Both the position numbers and the translations under genes were made by a program. DNA of 64,000 nucleotides from Thermoflavifilum thermophilum (lineage in GTDB: Bacteria > Bacteroidota > Bacteroidia > Chitinophagales > Chitinophagaceae): assembly GCF_900116565.1 (NCBI RefSeq), contig NZ_FPCJ01000001.1:434001-498000 (forward strand). The letters are read 5' to 3'. Positions within the stretch are counted from its first letter, which is position 1, and each line of letters opens with the position of its first letter. A model generated the notes under the pieces. That model saw only the letters and a program-made list of their open reading frames with translations. It searched no databases and was not told the DNA's origin. Below are positions 1 through 6,743 of the stretch, piece by piece.

Positions 1-1242
1 CAAGCCATTGCTGACGGATACCGCCATTCCTATGCTCCTGTACTGGATGCCCACGTGACGATGCTGCTCACGGCCATCATCCTGTATTATTTCGGACTCG
101 GCCCGGTGCGGGGTTTTGCAACCACCCAAATTTTGGGTATCCTGCTGTCCTTGTTTACCGGCATTCTGGTATCCCGACTGGTTGAAGATTTCTGGACAAA
201 CAAGAAAAGGCATTTTGAATATTTTACCAGGCTTTCACGCGCTATCTTCCGTAAAGCCCATTTCAAATTCATCGAAAACCGCAAATATGCCTACATCCTT
301 TCCGGTATTCTGATGATTTTAGGCCTCACTTCTTATTTTCACGGCTTTAACGAAGGGGTGGAATTTAAAGGAGGTCGTAGCTATGATATTCAATTTACCC
401 AGGCCTATACCACAGAAGAAATCGCCAAGTCTCTACAACCTTTGCTGGGTGAGTTTCCGGTAGTAAAAACCCTGGGCACCCATCATGTGATGAACATCAC
501 CACCTCATATCTGATTGATCAGAGTGGCGCAAAAATTGATTCCACCGTGCAGCATACGCTGTTTGTGGGCTTGCAGCCCTATTTGCCAAAGGGCACCGAT
601 TTCCAGACTTTCCGTTCGAAATATATCATTGGTTCCCAAACCGTATTACCCACGATTTCCGAAGATCTGAAACGTGGTGCGGTAAAGGCTACCATTTTTG
701 CGGTCATCATCATTTTCCTGTACATCCTGATTCGCTTCCGCAGATGGCAATATTCATTGGGTACGATCCTTTCTTTGGTACACGATGTATTGGTGATCTT
801 GTTTGTGTTTTCCTATCTGCGCAAATGGATTCCGGAACTGGAAATCAATCAGCAATTCATTGCAGCTATTCTTACCGTCATCGGATATTCCATGAACGAC
901 ACCATTATTGTATTTGACCGGGTGCGGGAATATTTCCGGGAAATGAAAGGAGCTGATAAGGTAACCGTTATTGATAAAGCTATCAACGACACGCTGACAA
1001 GAACCATTATGACATCTCTAACGGTATTTGTGACGATTCTGATTCTATTCCTGTTTGGAGGTGAATCCATCCGTGGATTCTCATTTGCGATGCTGGTAGG
1101 TATTATTACGGGGACTTATTCTTCCATTTTCATTGCCTCACCGGTACTGGTAGATTTTGATAGGAAGAATCGCCTGCAAACGCGCGAATCAGCCGGTGTG
1201 AAAGCGCCTGCCTATGCATCGCGGAAAGCTACGGCAAAATAA
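1..1242 (+). CDS. secDF: Protein translocase SecDF fusion, C-terminal (SecF) part; 5' end outside window
   Basis: The reading frame is open from base 1 (first codons read QAIADGYRHSY), so the 413 residues seen are the end of a longer protein. The first part matches the last membrane segments of SecD. From about residue 100 there is a SecF domain, with the EFKGGRSY stretch of its first periplasmic segment and the signature GYSMNDTIIVFDRVRE in a membrane helix. SecD and SecF are inner-membrane RND-type proteins that use the proton gradient to pull preproteins through SecYEG from the periplasmic side. Fusion into one polypeptide is normal in Bacteroidota. The tail after about residue 390 is short, basic and probably cytoplasmic. 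It converges on the SDR gene with 23 bases between the stops. Confidence 0.95.
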   Translation, partial: QAIADGYRHSYAPVLDAHVTMLLTAIILYYFGLGPVRGFATTQILGILLSLFTGILVSRLVEDFWTNKKRHFEYFTRLSRAIFRKAHFKFIENRKYAYILSGILMILGLTSYFHGFNEGVEFKGGRSYDIQFTQAYTTEEIAKSLQPLLGEFPVVKTLGTHHVMNITTSYLIDQSGAKIDSTVQHTLFVGLQPYLPKGTDFQTFRSKYIIGSQTVLPTISEDLKRGAVKATIFAVIIIFLYILIRFRRWQYSLGTILSLVHDVLVILFVFSYLRKWIPELEINQQFIAAILTVIGYSMNDTIIVFDRVREYFREMKGADKVTVIDKAINDTLTRTIMTSLTVFVTILILFLFGGESIRGFSFAMLVGIITGTYSSIFIASPVLVDFDRKNRLQTRESAGVKAPAYASRKATAK

Positions 1243-1265
1243 TCATACAAATTCGTAAGCTTGTT

Positions 1266-1955
1266 TCAGGCTGATAGGCCTCCGTACATAGGGAATATTG
1301 TGCCTGTAATGGATTTGGCGCGATCAGAAACCAGGAAGGCAATCAGCTCGGCTATATCTTGCGGATCCGTCCATTTGGCAATTTCTTTTTCAGAAGCGCC
1401 CTGCATGTTGGCAGGTGTACGAATAACGGCAGGTACAATGCAATTGGCCCGCACCTGAAAGGGCCTGCCTTCTTCTGCCGCAGCCAGTGTGAGCGTAAGC
1501 TCGGCAGCCTTGCTGGCAGCATACAAAGCAGCCTCTTTGCCCGGCCTGATGGCTGTCCGGGCGGATATAGTAACAATGGCTCCTTCACCTTTTTGTTTCA
1601 GTATGGGTAAAACCTCGGCCAATAAATAATAAGTAGCCCTGGCATGTAAGCCAAACAAAAACTCAAAATCTGCCTCTTGCGCATCGGAAAGCTGGGAAGC
1701 GCCCCGAAATCCCCCAGCCAGATGAACCAGGCCATAAATTTCATGGGATGATTGTACCCATCTTCTTACCTGATCACGCCGGGTAATATCCACCTGATGA
1801 ATCTGCAGGGCTGAACCTGAGAATTGGCTTTGCAATTTTTCCACAGAATGGGCATTGTGTACAGCCACACTCAGTGACCAGCCATCCCTGAGAAGCCGGG
1901 CAACCACAGCAGGTCCCAATCCGCCAGAAGCACCGGTAATCAATAAACTTGCCAT
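1266..1955 (-). CDS. SDR family NAD(P)-dependent oxidoreductase
   Basis: This is a 229-residue classical short-chain dehydrogenase/reductase. The cofactor motif TGASGGLG is at residues 7-14, the structural HLAGG motif (the NNAG equivalent) is near 78-82, and the catalytic residues are Ser131, Tyr145 and Lys149 (YAASK). Length and motif spacing fit a single Rossmann-fold enzyme. The substrate cannot be read from the sequence. The C-terminal GTIFPMYGG stretch resembles reductases of the FabG type, but no biosynthetic partners lie nearby. It is transcribed alone, convergent with secDF and divergent from cutC. Confidence 0.85.
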   Translation of the reverse strand: MASLLITGASGGLGPAVVARLLRDGWSLSVAVHNAHSVEKLQSQFSGSALQIHQVDITRRDQVRRWVQSSHEIYGLVHLAGGFRGASQLSDAQEADFEFLFGLHARATYYLLAEVLPILKQKGEGAIVTISARTAIRPGKEAALYAASKAAELTLTLAAAEEGRPFQVRANCIVPAVIRTPANMQGASEKEIAKWTDPQDIAELIAFLVSDRAKSITGTIFPMYGGLSA

Positions 1956-2038
1956 GCAACTATATATTGTGATTGAAAAATCTGATGATGCGCATGTTTA
2001 GCGATCCGATAAAATTACATCACCTGGATGGTTTCCCG

Positions 2039-2046
2039 TAATTTCG
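2039..2046 (+). promoter_or_regulatory. Candidate -7 element of cutC
   Basis: TAATTTCG matches the Bacteroidota -7 consensus TAnnTTTG in seven of eight positions. It lies 45 bases before the cutC start. No convincing -33 TTTG was found, so support is moderate. Confidence 0.35.
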
Positions 2047-2091
2047 TTTTATCTAATAAGCATTAGATCCTCATTTGCACTCGTTCTGATC

Positions 2092-2844
2092 ATGGAAAAT
2101 CTCTCTTTTCAACTGGAAGCATGCGTGAATTGTTTTAATGCCGCCCGGATAGCTGAGCAGGCCGGAGCAGACCGAATTGAACTTTGCGAAAACCTGCATG
2201 CCGGTGGCACTACTCCTTCGGCCGGCACAATCAAACAAGTGAAAGCACATCTTCAGATTCCCATGTATGTGATGATACGGCCTCGCGGCGGAGATTTTTG
2301 CTATACTGAAGAAGAGTTTGCCATTATGCAAACAGATATTAAACTCTGTAAAAACTTAGGTTGTGAGGGCGTGGTCTTTGGAATATTAAAACAAAATGGT
2401 GAAATCGATATTGACAGATGCAGGAAGTTGGTGGAACTGGCCTGGCCCATGGAAACAACCTTTCACAGAGTATTTGACCTGTGCCCGGATCCCCACCGGG
2501 CAGTTGAAGAACTCATCGATGCTGGATTCCAATACATACTTACATCCGGACAGCAGGTTAAGGCTGTTGATGGAATAGATTTGTTGGCACAACTGGACGA
2601 AATGGCTCGTGGAAGAATACAACTCATTGCAGCCGGAGGCATCCGTTATCCTCAATTGCAGGAGTTGCTTACCCGTACCCATCTACGCTACTTCCATAGC
2701 GGAGCCTCTGTTCCCATGCCAACAGCGTTTCCCGAATCTGCGCCCTTTGCATTATCGGATATCTTGATCAATGGCGAAGAAATCAAACGAATGAAAACGT
2801 TGCTGAAAGAGTACACCCAAAAACAAACTCCATCATCGGAGTAA
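2092..2844 (+). CDS. cutC: CutC family protein (copper homeostasis)
   Basis: This 250-residue TIM-barrel protein carries the CutC signatures: LEACVNCFNAARIAEQAGADRIELCENL near the N-terminus, the GGTTPS loop, MIRPRGGDF, GCEGVVFGIL, TFHRVFD and the late AAGGIRYPQL segment. Length is standard. CutC was originally linked to copper tolerance in E. coli, but its biochemical activity remains unsettled, so the name describes the family and not a proven function. It stands alone. The next feature is a tRNA gene on the opposite strand, starting seven bases after the stop. Confidence 0.9.
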   Translation: MENLSFQLEACVNCFNAARIAEQAGADRIELCENLHAGGTTPSAGTIKQVKAHLQIPMYVMIRPRGGDFCYTEEEFAIMQTDIKLCKNLGCEGVVFGILKQNGEIDIDRCRKLVELAWPMETTFHRVFDLCPDPHRAVEELIDAGFQYILTSGQQVKAVDGIDLLAQLDEMARGRIQLIAAGGIRYPQLQELLTRTHLRYFHSGASVPMPTAFPESAPFALSDILINGEEIKRMKTLLKEYTQKQTPSSE

Positions 2845-2851
2845 AAAACTG

Positions 2852-2925
2852 TGATCCGGATGCGATTCGAACGCATGACCCACAGCTTAGAAGGCTGTTG
2901 CTCTATCCAGCTGAGCTACCGGACC
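2852..2925 (-). tRNA. tRNA-Arg (anticodon TCT)
   Basis: The 74-base gene folds as a full cloverleaf. The acceptor arms GGTCCGG and CCGGATC pair with one G-U, the D-stem is GCTC/GAGC, the anticodon stem is ACAGC/GCTGT with loop CTTCTAA (anticodon TCT, decoding AGA), and the T-arm is ATGCG-TTCGAAT-CGCAT. The discriminator is A and CCA is not encoded. Its first 23 bases also encode the last residues and stop of the upstream GIY-YIG gene on the same strand. A damaged second copy of its 5' half lies at 3184-3247. Confidence 0.95.
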
Positions 2926-3111
2926 ATTTCCGTTTTATCCATTCCTTACCCACTCCACTCTTCAAAAACTTTTCCCGCTCACGGGCTGCCGACCGCGTAT
3001 CATACCCCTCCACCCAAATTAACTCCCACGGCCTATACGCCCGCGTCGACCGAGTCTGACCCCGATTATGCTCCCCCAAACGACGTCCTACATCCTTGCT
3101 CATGCCTACAT
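2882..3111. repeat. Direct repeat copy A (GIY-YIG body plus tRNA 5' half)
   Basis: These 230 bases recur at 3184-3433 with only four substitutions (all transitions) plus one 20-base insertion in copy B. The unit runs from the tRNA anticodon arm through the tRNA 5' end and into the GIY-YIG gene as far as its codon for Met27. The three differences inside the nuclease coding part are all synonymous (Leu TTA/TTG, Ala GCG/GCA, His CAT/CAC). Confidence 0.97.
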
Positions 3112-3178
3112 AAAACCGACCATCCTTCCTGCTCCTGAGTACATATACCTGATATCGGCTTCTCTCTTCTCTTTCCAT
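2903..3178 (-). CDS. GIY-YIG nuclease domain protein, 3' end overlapping tRNA-Arg
   Basis: This is a small 91-residue single-domain GIY-YIG protein of the UPF0213/YhbQ type. The motif appears as VYVL (residues 11-14) and FYVGMS (22-27), followed by the arginine of the DVGRRLGEHN helix, the WELIWVEGY strand and the glutamate of AAREREKFLKSG. The family cuts DNA, but many of these stand-alone small proteins have no assigned role. The last residues, WSGSSAG, and the TAG stop are encoded by the 5' end of tRNA-Arg, so nuclease and tRNA overlap by 23 bases. The ATG at 3178 lies just beyond the half-tRNA remnant. A second copy lacking the first 26 residues follows upstream. Confidence 0.85.
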   Translation of the reverse strand: MEREERSRYQVYVLRSRKDGRFYVGMSKDVGRRLGEHNRGQTRSTRAYRPWELIWVEGYDTRSAAREREKFLKSGVGKEWIKRKWSGSSAG

Positions 3179-3183
3179 AACCT

Positions 3184-3247
3184 ACAGCTTAAAAGGCTGT
3201 TGCTCCCTGCCTGCCGGCAGGCAGGTATCCAGCTGAGCTACCGGACC
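3184..3247 (-). pseudogene. tRNA 5'-half remnant with palindrome insertion
   Basis: The remnant starts GGTCCGGTAGCTCAGCTGGATA exactly like tRNA-Arg, is interrupted by a 20-base palindrome, and resumes GAGCAACAGCC-TTTTAA-GCTGT. The anticodon triplet is TTT (Lys-type) where the intact gene has TCT. After the anticodon stem the sequence passes directly into the ATG of the GIY-YIG gene, so the T-arm and 3' acceptor strand are missing. It cannot give a normal tRNA. Confidence 0.9.
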
Positions 3248-3433
3248 ATTTCCGTTTTATCCATTCCTTACCCACTCCACTCTTCAAAAACTTTTCCCGC
3301 TCACGGGCTGCCGACCGCGTATCATACCCCTCCACCCAAATCAACTCCCACGGCCTATATGCCCGCGTCGACCGAGTCTGACCCCGATTGTGCTCCCCCA
3401 AACGACGTCCTACATCCTTGCTCATGCCTACAT
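3189..3433 (-). pseudogene. GIY-YIG nuclease, N-terminally truncated copy
   Basis: The frame encodes the same residues as copy A from Met27 (MSKDVGRRLGEHN) to WSGSSAG, with identical protein sequence. The first 26 residues, including both halves of the GIY-YIG signature, are missing because the repeat stops at 3433. The inserted palindrome destroys the usual TAG stop and adds the tail YLPAGRQGATAF. Without the catalytic motif it should be inactive. Confidence 0.85.
3206..3225. repeat. Perfect 20-bp palindrome inserted in the tRNA remnant
   Basis: CCTGCCTGCCGGCAGGCAGG equals its own reverse complement. Comparison with copy A shows a clean insertion: the flanks TTGCTC and TATCCAG are contiguous in copy A, with no target-site duplication. 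It sits at the boundary of the D-loop and the D-stem 3' strand. When translated, such palindromes give LPAGRQ/LPACRQAG-like strings, which I associate with dispersed short palindromic repeats in Bacteroidota; that association is from memory. Confidence 0.9.
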
Positions 3434-3448
3434 GCTACCTGAAAACTT

Positions 3449-3489
3449 ATTTCAATCAGCAGGGTTTCCTACTTGATTATGATTGAAAT
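3449..3489. repeat. Inverted repeat upstream of uxuA
   Basis: ATTTCAATCA (3449-3458) and TGATTGAAAT (3480-3489) are exact reverse complements separated by 21 bases. The pair lies between the end of repeat copy B and uxuA, about 90 bases before the uxuA start. No T-tract follows on either strand, so a terminator is unlikely. A regulator site or a transcript hairpin is possible. Confidence 0.6.
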
Positions 3490-3578
3490 GACGCTGCAAA
3501 CTACACAATTTTGCTGAACTCCGGAACTCGGAATTCGGCTTTGATGTGTATTTTGCAGGTCTCAAACGTCTTGTTGCC

Positions 3579-4754
3579 ATGGCTTATCATCTGATTCAAT
3601 GCATGCGCTGGTATGGGCCCAACGATCCCGTCAGCCTATGGGATATCCGCCAGGCCGGCTGCAGCGGCGTGGTCACTGCACTTCATCATATCTCGGTTGG
3701 AGAAGTATGGCCGGTGGAAGAAATTCAAAAGCGACAGCAGGAAATTGCTGCCGCCGGCATGAATTGGGAAGTGGTGGAAAGCTTGCCGGTACACGAAGAT
3801 ATCAAAAGGCAAACAGGTAATTACCGCTACTATATTGCCCGTTATAAAGACAGCCTGCGCAACCTGGCTGCCTGTGGTGTTCGTGTCGTGACTTACAATT
3901 TTATGCCGGTACTCGACTGGATGCGTACCGATATCGCTTATCCGATGCCGGATCGCAGCCTGGCTCTGAGGTTCGAACGATTGGCCTTCATTGCGTTTGA
4001 TTTGTTTTTACTCAAGCGTCCACATGCGGAATCAGACTATACACCCGATGAAATTGCACAGGCCGAACTGCGGTTCCAACAGATGAGCGATAAGGAAAAA
4101 GAGACGTTATACCACAATGCCCTGCTGGGGCTTCCCGGAAGCGAGGGGCATTTTACCCGCGACGAAATCCTGCAGGCGTTGGAAGCTTATGCAGGTATGA
4201 AAGAAAGCGAGCTGCAACAGCATCTGTTTGATTTTCTCCGGGAAATTGTGCCGGTTGCCGAAGAACTGCACATTCGCCTGGCCATTCATCCTGACGATCC
4301 ACCCTGGCCACTGCTGGGCTTGCCCCGCATTGTAAGCACGGCCGATCATCTTCGGGCTCTGCTGCAAGCCGCCCCTTCTCCCTCTAATGGCCTTTGCTTT
4401 TGCACGGGTTCTTTGGGAGCAAGGGCTGATAACGATTTACCTGCCATGGTGAAGGAATTCGGATCATCCATTCATTTTCTTCATTTGCGCAACGTGAAAC
4501 GCCAAAGTCCTGGAAACTTTTATGAGGCCGATCATCTCGATGGAGATACCGATATGTTTGCCATCATGCATGAAGTGGTGAAGCTTATGCAGCAACGCCA
4601 ATGTGCCATACCCATGCGCCCCGACCATGGCCATCAGATGCTGGATGACCTGCATAAAAAAACTTATCCGGGCTATTCTGCAATCGGAAGATTAAGAGGA
4701 TTGGCTGAATTGCGTGGCCTGGAAATGGGCATTCAGCGCATGATGGGAAATTAA
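3579..4754 (+). CDS. uxuA: Mannonate dehydratase
   Basis: UxuA converts D-mannonate to 2-keto-3-deoxygluconate, the last dehydration of the glucuronate branch. The 391-residue protein has the family's opening ([19 protein letters not shown]), the GVVTALHH strand, the [12 protein letters not shown] segment with metal-site surroundings, [20 protein letters not shown], and the late RPDHGHQ motif. Length is typical. The ATG at 3579 is preferred over a GTG at 3546 because homologs start just before this conserved region. The rest of the uronate pathway lies at 43.7-57 kb, so this gene is separated from its functional partners. Confidence 0.93.
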   Translation: MAYHLIQCMRWYGPNDPVSLWDIRQAGCSGVVTALHHISVGEVWPVEEIQKRQQEIAAAGMNWEVVESLPVHEDIKRQTGNYRYYIARYKDSLRNLAACGVRVVTYNFMPVLDWMRTDIAYPMPDRSLALRFERLAFIAFDLFLLKRPHAESDYTPDEIAQAELRFQQMSDKEKETLYHNALLGLPGSEGHFTRDEILQALEAYAGMKESELQQHLFDFLREIVPVAEELHIRLAIHPDDPPWPLLGLPRIVSTADHLRALLQAAPSPSNGLCFCTGSLGARADNDLPAMVKEFGSSIHFLHLRNVKRQSPGNFYEADHLDGDTDMFAIMHEVVKLMQQRQCAIPMRPDHGHQMLDDLHKKTYPGYSAIGRLRGLAELRGLEMGIQRMMGN

Positions 4755-4772
4755 CTTCAGGCAAATACTGCA

Positions 4773-5219
4773 TCAGGGTTGTACGATCACCGGAGGCGTT
4801 TTCACTGTATCGCTGATATGTCCCTGCAGGTCTTTGATGTAAATATAAAAGATGGCTGTATCCGGCAAATTAGGCCGCTGCGGCGCTGCTACCGCAAATC
4901 CCCCAGCCCCCGAACCATAAGGCAAGGTTAAAATAATCTGTCCCTGTAGATTCCTTTGTTTGGGAATATCTCCCGGCATGGGGTAAAAAATGTCATAATA
5001 ATTGTACCCCACATCTTCCCGCACGAATACGGAATCCTGGATATCGCCTTCGGCATCCTTAAAATTCAGCACAATCTGCAACGTCTCCCCGCTGCCTAAC
5101 TCCAGCGGATTCACGGATTCTAATGTAATTTGCGGAGTCGAGGGAAAACCATGATTTTTACTGCAAGCCGTAAACAGCAAACCTGCCAGTACCAAAATCA
5201 CAAGGAAACGAATCATCAT
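4773..5219 (-). CDS. Hypothetical lipoprotein
   Basis: This is a 148-residue protein with a type II signal. A hydrophobic segment (FLVILVLAGLLF) is followed by the lipobox FTAC near residue 19, so it is predicted to be lipidated and exported. After it come SKNHGFPSTPQITLESVNPLELGSGETLQIVLNFKDAEGDIQD and beta-rich sequence. The acidic KDAEGDIQD loop resembles the Ig-like or cadherin-like folds of many Bacteroidota lipoproteins. No function can be assigned. It converges on uxuA, and its promoter lies in the short gap shared with the divergent acyltransferase gene. Confidence 0.75.
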   Translation of the reverse strand: MMIRFLVILVLAGLLFTACSKNHGFPSTPQITLESVNPLELGSGETLQIVLNFKDAEGDIQDSVFVREDVGYNYYDIFYPMPGDIPKQRNLQGQIILTLPYGSGAGGFAVAAPQRPNLPDTAIFYIYIKDLQGHISDTVKTPPVIVQP

Positions 5220-5223
5220 ATAA

Positions 5224-5231
5224 CAAATTTA
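5224..5231 (-). promoter_or_regulatory. -7 element of the lipoprotein gene
   Basis: TAAATTTG on the minus strand is a perfect match to TAnnTTTG. It ends only five bases before the ATG at 5219. Transcription would then start at or inside the start codon, suggesting a leaderless message. Confidence 0.55.
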
Positions 5232-5252
5232 AAACGTCCAGCTATTTAAACG

Positions 5253-6242
5253 ATGTTTTCCATAAAAGATTTTAAAGCGCAACTTTTTTCCGTATCGTCG
5301 GAAACATTTGAGGAAAAAGCTATAGAACTGTTTCACTACCAATATCATGCTATCAACGTCTATCGAACTTTTGTGGATCATCTGCATATCCATCCCCAAG
5401 AAGTAAAGCAACTAACCGATATTCCTTTTTTGCCGGTAGCTTCATTCAAATACCACGCCGTTACGGATGAAACCAATCCACTGCCGGCTTGTTACTTTGA
5501 AAGCAGCACCACCACCGGACTTACTCCCAGCCGGCATTACATACGAGATCCGGAATTATATCGGAAAAGCCTGGTGAAAGGTTTCCAGCAATTTTACGGC
5601 CCGCTTGACCAGTATGCAATTCTGGGCCTTCTGCCCCATTATTTGGAGCGACCCCATTCTTCGCTGATTTTTATGGTGCAGGAATGGATGAAGGTAAGCC
5701 GGCATCCGGAAAACGGATTTTATCTAACCGACAGGGAAGCCTTGTACCATAAGCTTCAGGATTTGGAAGCCAGGCATCAACCCACAATCTTGTTAGGTGT
5801 AACCTATGCCTTACTCGACTTTGCTGCGCAATATCCCATGCCCTTGCAGCATACCATTGTCATGGAAACAGGTGGCATGAAAGGGCGACGCAGGGAAATG
5901 ATCCGGGAAGAAGTGCATGAAATGCTGCAAAAGGCGTTTCGGGTGGATTGTATCCATGCTGAATATGGCATGGCTGAATTACTGTCGCAGGCCTATGCCC
6001 GCTGCAAAGGACGATTTGCCGGTCCACCCTGGATGCGCATGCTGGTGCGCGATACCTACGATCCGCTGGATGTCAGACCCGAAGGACAAGGAGTTTTGAA
6101 TATCATTGATCTGGCCAATGTGCATTCCTGTGCATTCCTTGCTACAGATGATGTGGGCAGAGTATATGCTGACGGGAGCTTTGAAGTGCTGGGCAGGCTG
6201 GATGCAAGTGAATGGCGAGGCTGTAATTTGCTTGTGGCTTAA
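5253..6242 (+). CDS. LuxE/PaaK-like acyltransferase (adenylate-forming family)
   Basis: The 329-residue protein resembles the LuxE acyl-protein synthetase domain and PaaK-type adenylate-forming enzymes. The phosphate-binding loop ESSTTTG is near residue 87, HAEYGMAEL (like the YGMTE motif) near 236, and a late DDVGRVYADGSFEVLGRLD segment matches the GR-D hinge of this superfamily. LuxE proteins activate a fatty acyl group with ATP and hold it as a thioester. In Bacteroidota such genes are often isolated and of unknown substrate. It precedes the DUF2141 gene by 12 bases and could be co-transcribed with it. Confidence 0.75.
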   Translation: MFSIKDFKAQLFSVSSETFEEKAIELFHYQYHAINVYRTFVDHLHIHPQEVKQLTDIPFLPVASFKYHAVTDETNPLPACYFESSTTTGLTPSRHYIRDPELYRKSLVKGFQQFYGPLDQYAILGLLPHYLERPHSSLIFMVQEWMKVSRHPENGFYLTDREALYHKLQDLEARHQPTILLGVTYALLDFAAQYPMPLQHTIVMETGGMKGRRREMIREEVHEMLQKAFRVDCIHAEYGMAELLSQAYARCKGRFAGPPWMRMLVRDTYDPLDVRPEGQGVLNIIDLANVHSCAFLATDDVGRVYADGSFEVLGRLDASEWRGCNLLVA

Positions 6243-6254
6243 TGCTTCCCTGTC

Positions 6255-6710
6255 ATGCTGCCTGTACAAGCGAAATATAGAAAGCTAAGCCTGTTGCTGT
6301 TTTCAGGATTATGCCTTCATTTGCACGTCCACGCCCAGTTTCAGTTGCGTATTCAAGTAGAGGGACTGCGCAATCACAAAGGACAATTGCTGTTGTCGCT
6401 TTTCAACCAGGCTGATGGATTCCCCGATCAACCTGCAAAAAGCTTCCGCCAGATGAAGATCGCTTTGCATGCTTCGCAGCAACCGGAAGGCACTTGGCAA
6501 AACCTGCCTGCAGGCCTTTATGCCATTGCATTATTGCACGATGAAGATGCTGATAGCCGCTTCCGGGTAAACTGGCTGGGTATTCCAACCGAAGGCGTGG
6601 GTGTATCAACCAGCAAAAAAATGTTATGGGGAAAACCCAACTTTCAATCATCTTCATTTTATCTCCATCACGATACTACCATTGTGATCCGTGTTCACTA
6701 TTTCCTCTAA
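6255..6710 (+). CDS. DUF2141 domain-containing secreted protein
   Basis: This 151-residue protein has a signal peptide (hydrophobic LSLLLFSGLCLHLHVHA followed by Q). The mature part fits DUF2141: LRIQVEGLRNHKGQLLLSLFN, then WQNLPAGLYAIALLHDEDADSR and the characteristic GIPTEGVGVS segment. The fold is predicted to be an Ig-like beta-sandwich located outside the inner membrane. No function has been established for the family. It probably shares a transcript with the acyltransferase gene 12 bases upstream. Confidence 0.85.
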   Translation: MLPVQAKYRKLSLLLFSGLCLHLHVHAQFQLRIQVEGLRNHKGQLLLSLFNQADGFPDQPAKSFRQMKIALHASQQPEGTWQNLPAGLYAIALLHDEDADSRFRVNWLGIPTEGVGVSTSKKMLWGKPNFQSSSFYLHHDTTIVIRVHYFL

Positions 6711-6734
6711 GCCCACGATGGTTGCTAATTGACG

Positions 6735-6742
6735 TAACTTTG
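6735..6742 (+). promoter_or_regulatory. -7 element of lipB
   Basis: TAACTTTG is a perfect -7 match ending one base before the first ATG (6744) of lipB. Transcription would start near 6747-6749, so the message is probably leaderless and the second ATG (6747) may be the true start. Confidence 0.55.
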
Positions 6743-6743
6743 T

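Larger units (their letters stand above)
3184..3433. repeat. Direct repeat copy B
   Basis: This is the second copy of the unit at 2882-3111, 250 bases long because of the palindrome at 3206-3225. Outside the insertion 226 of 230 bases agree. The copy ends abruptly at 3433, where sequence unique to the uxuA upstream region begins. Confidence 0.97.

Noticed and set aside
3184-3247. A second functional tRNA gene
   Set aside because: The T-arm and 3' acceptor strand are absent and a 20-base palindrome interrupts the D-arm, so no cloverleaf can form.
2882-3433. Two-repeat CRISPR array
   Set aside because: The repeats are 230-250 bases long, contain coding and tRNA sequence, and are only two; there are no cas genes.
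3068-3442. Plus-strand open frame across the duplicated cassette
   Set aside because: It is antisense to the nuclease and tRNA sequence, has no family features, and its LPACRQAG string comes from the palindrome.
5245-6710. LuxE-like gene as part of a bioluminescence (lux) cluster
   Set aside because: No luxA, luxB, luxC or luxD genes are nearby, and LuxE/PaaK-like singletons are common in Bacteroidota.
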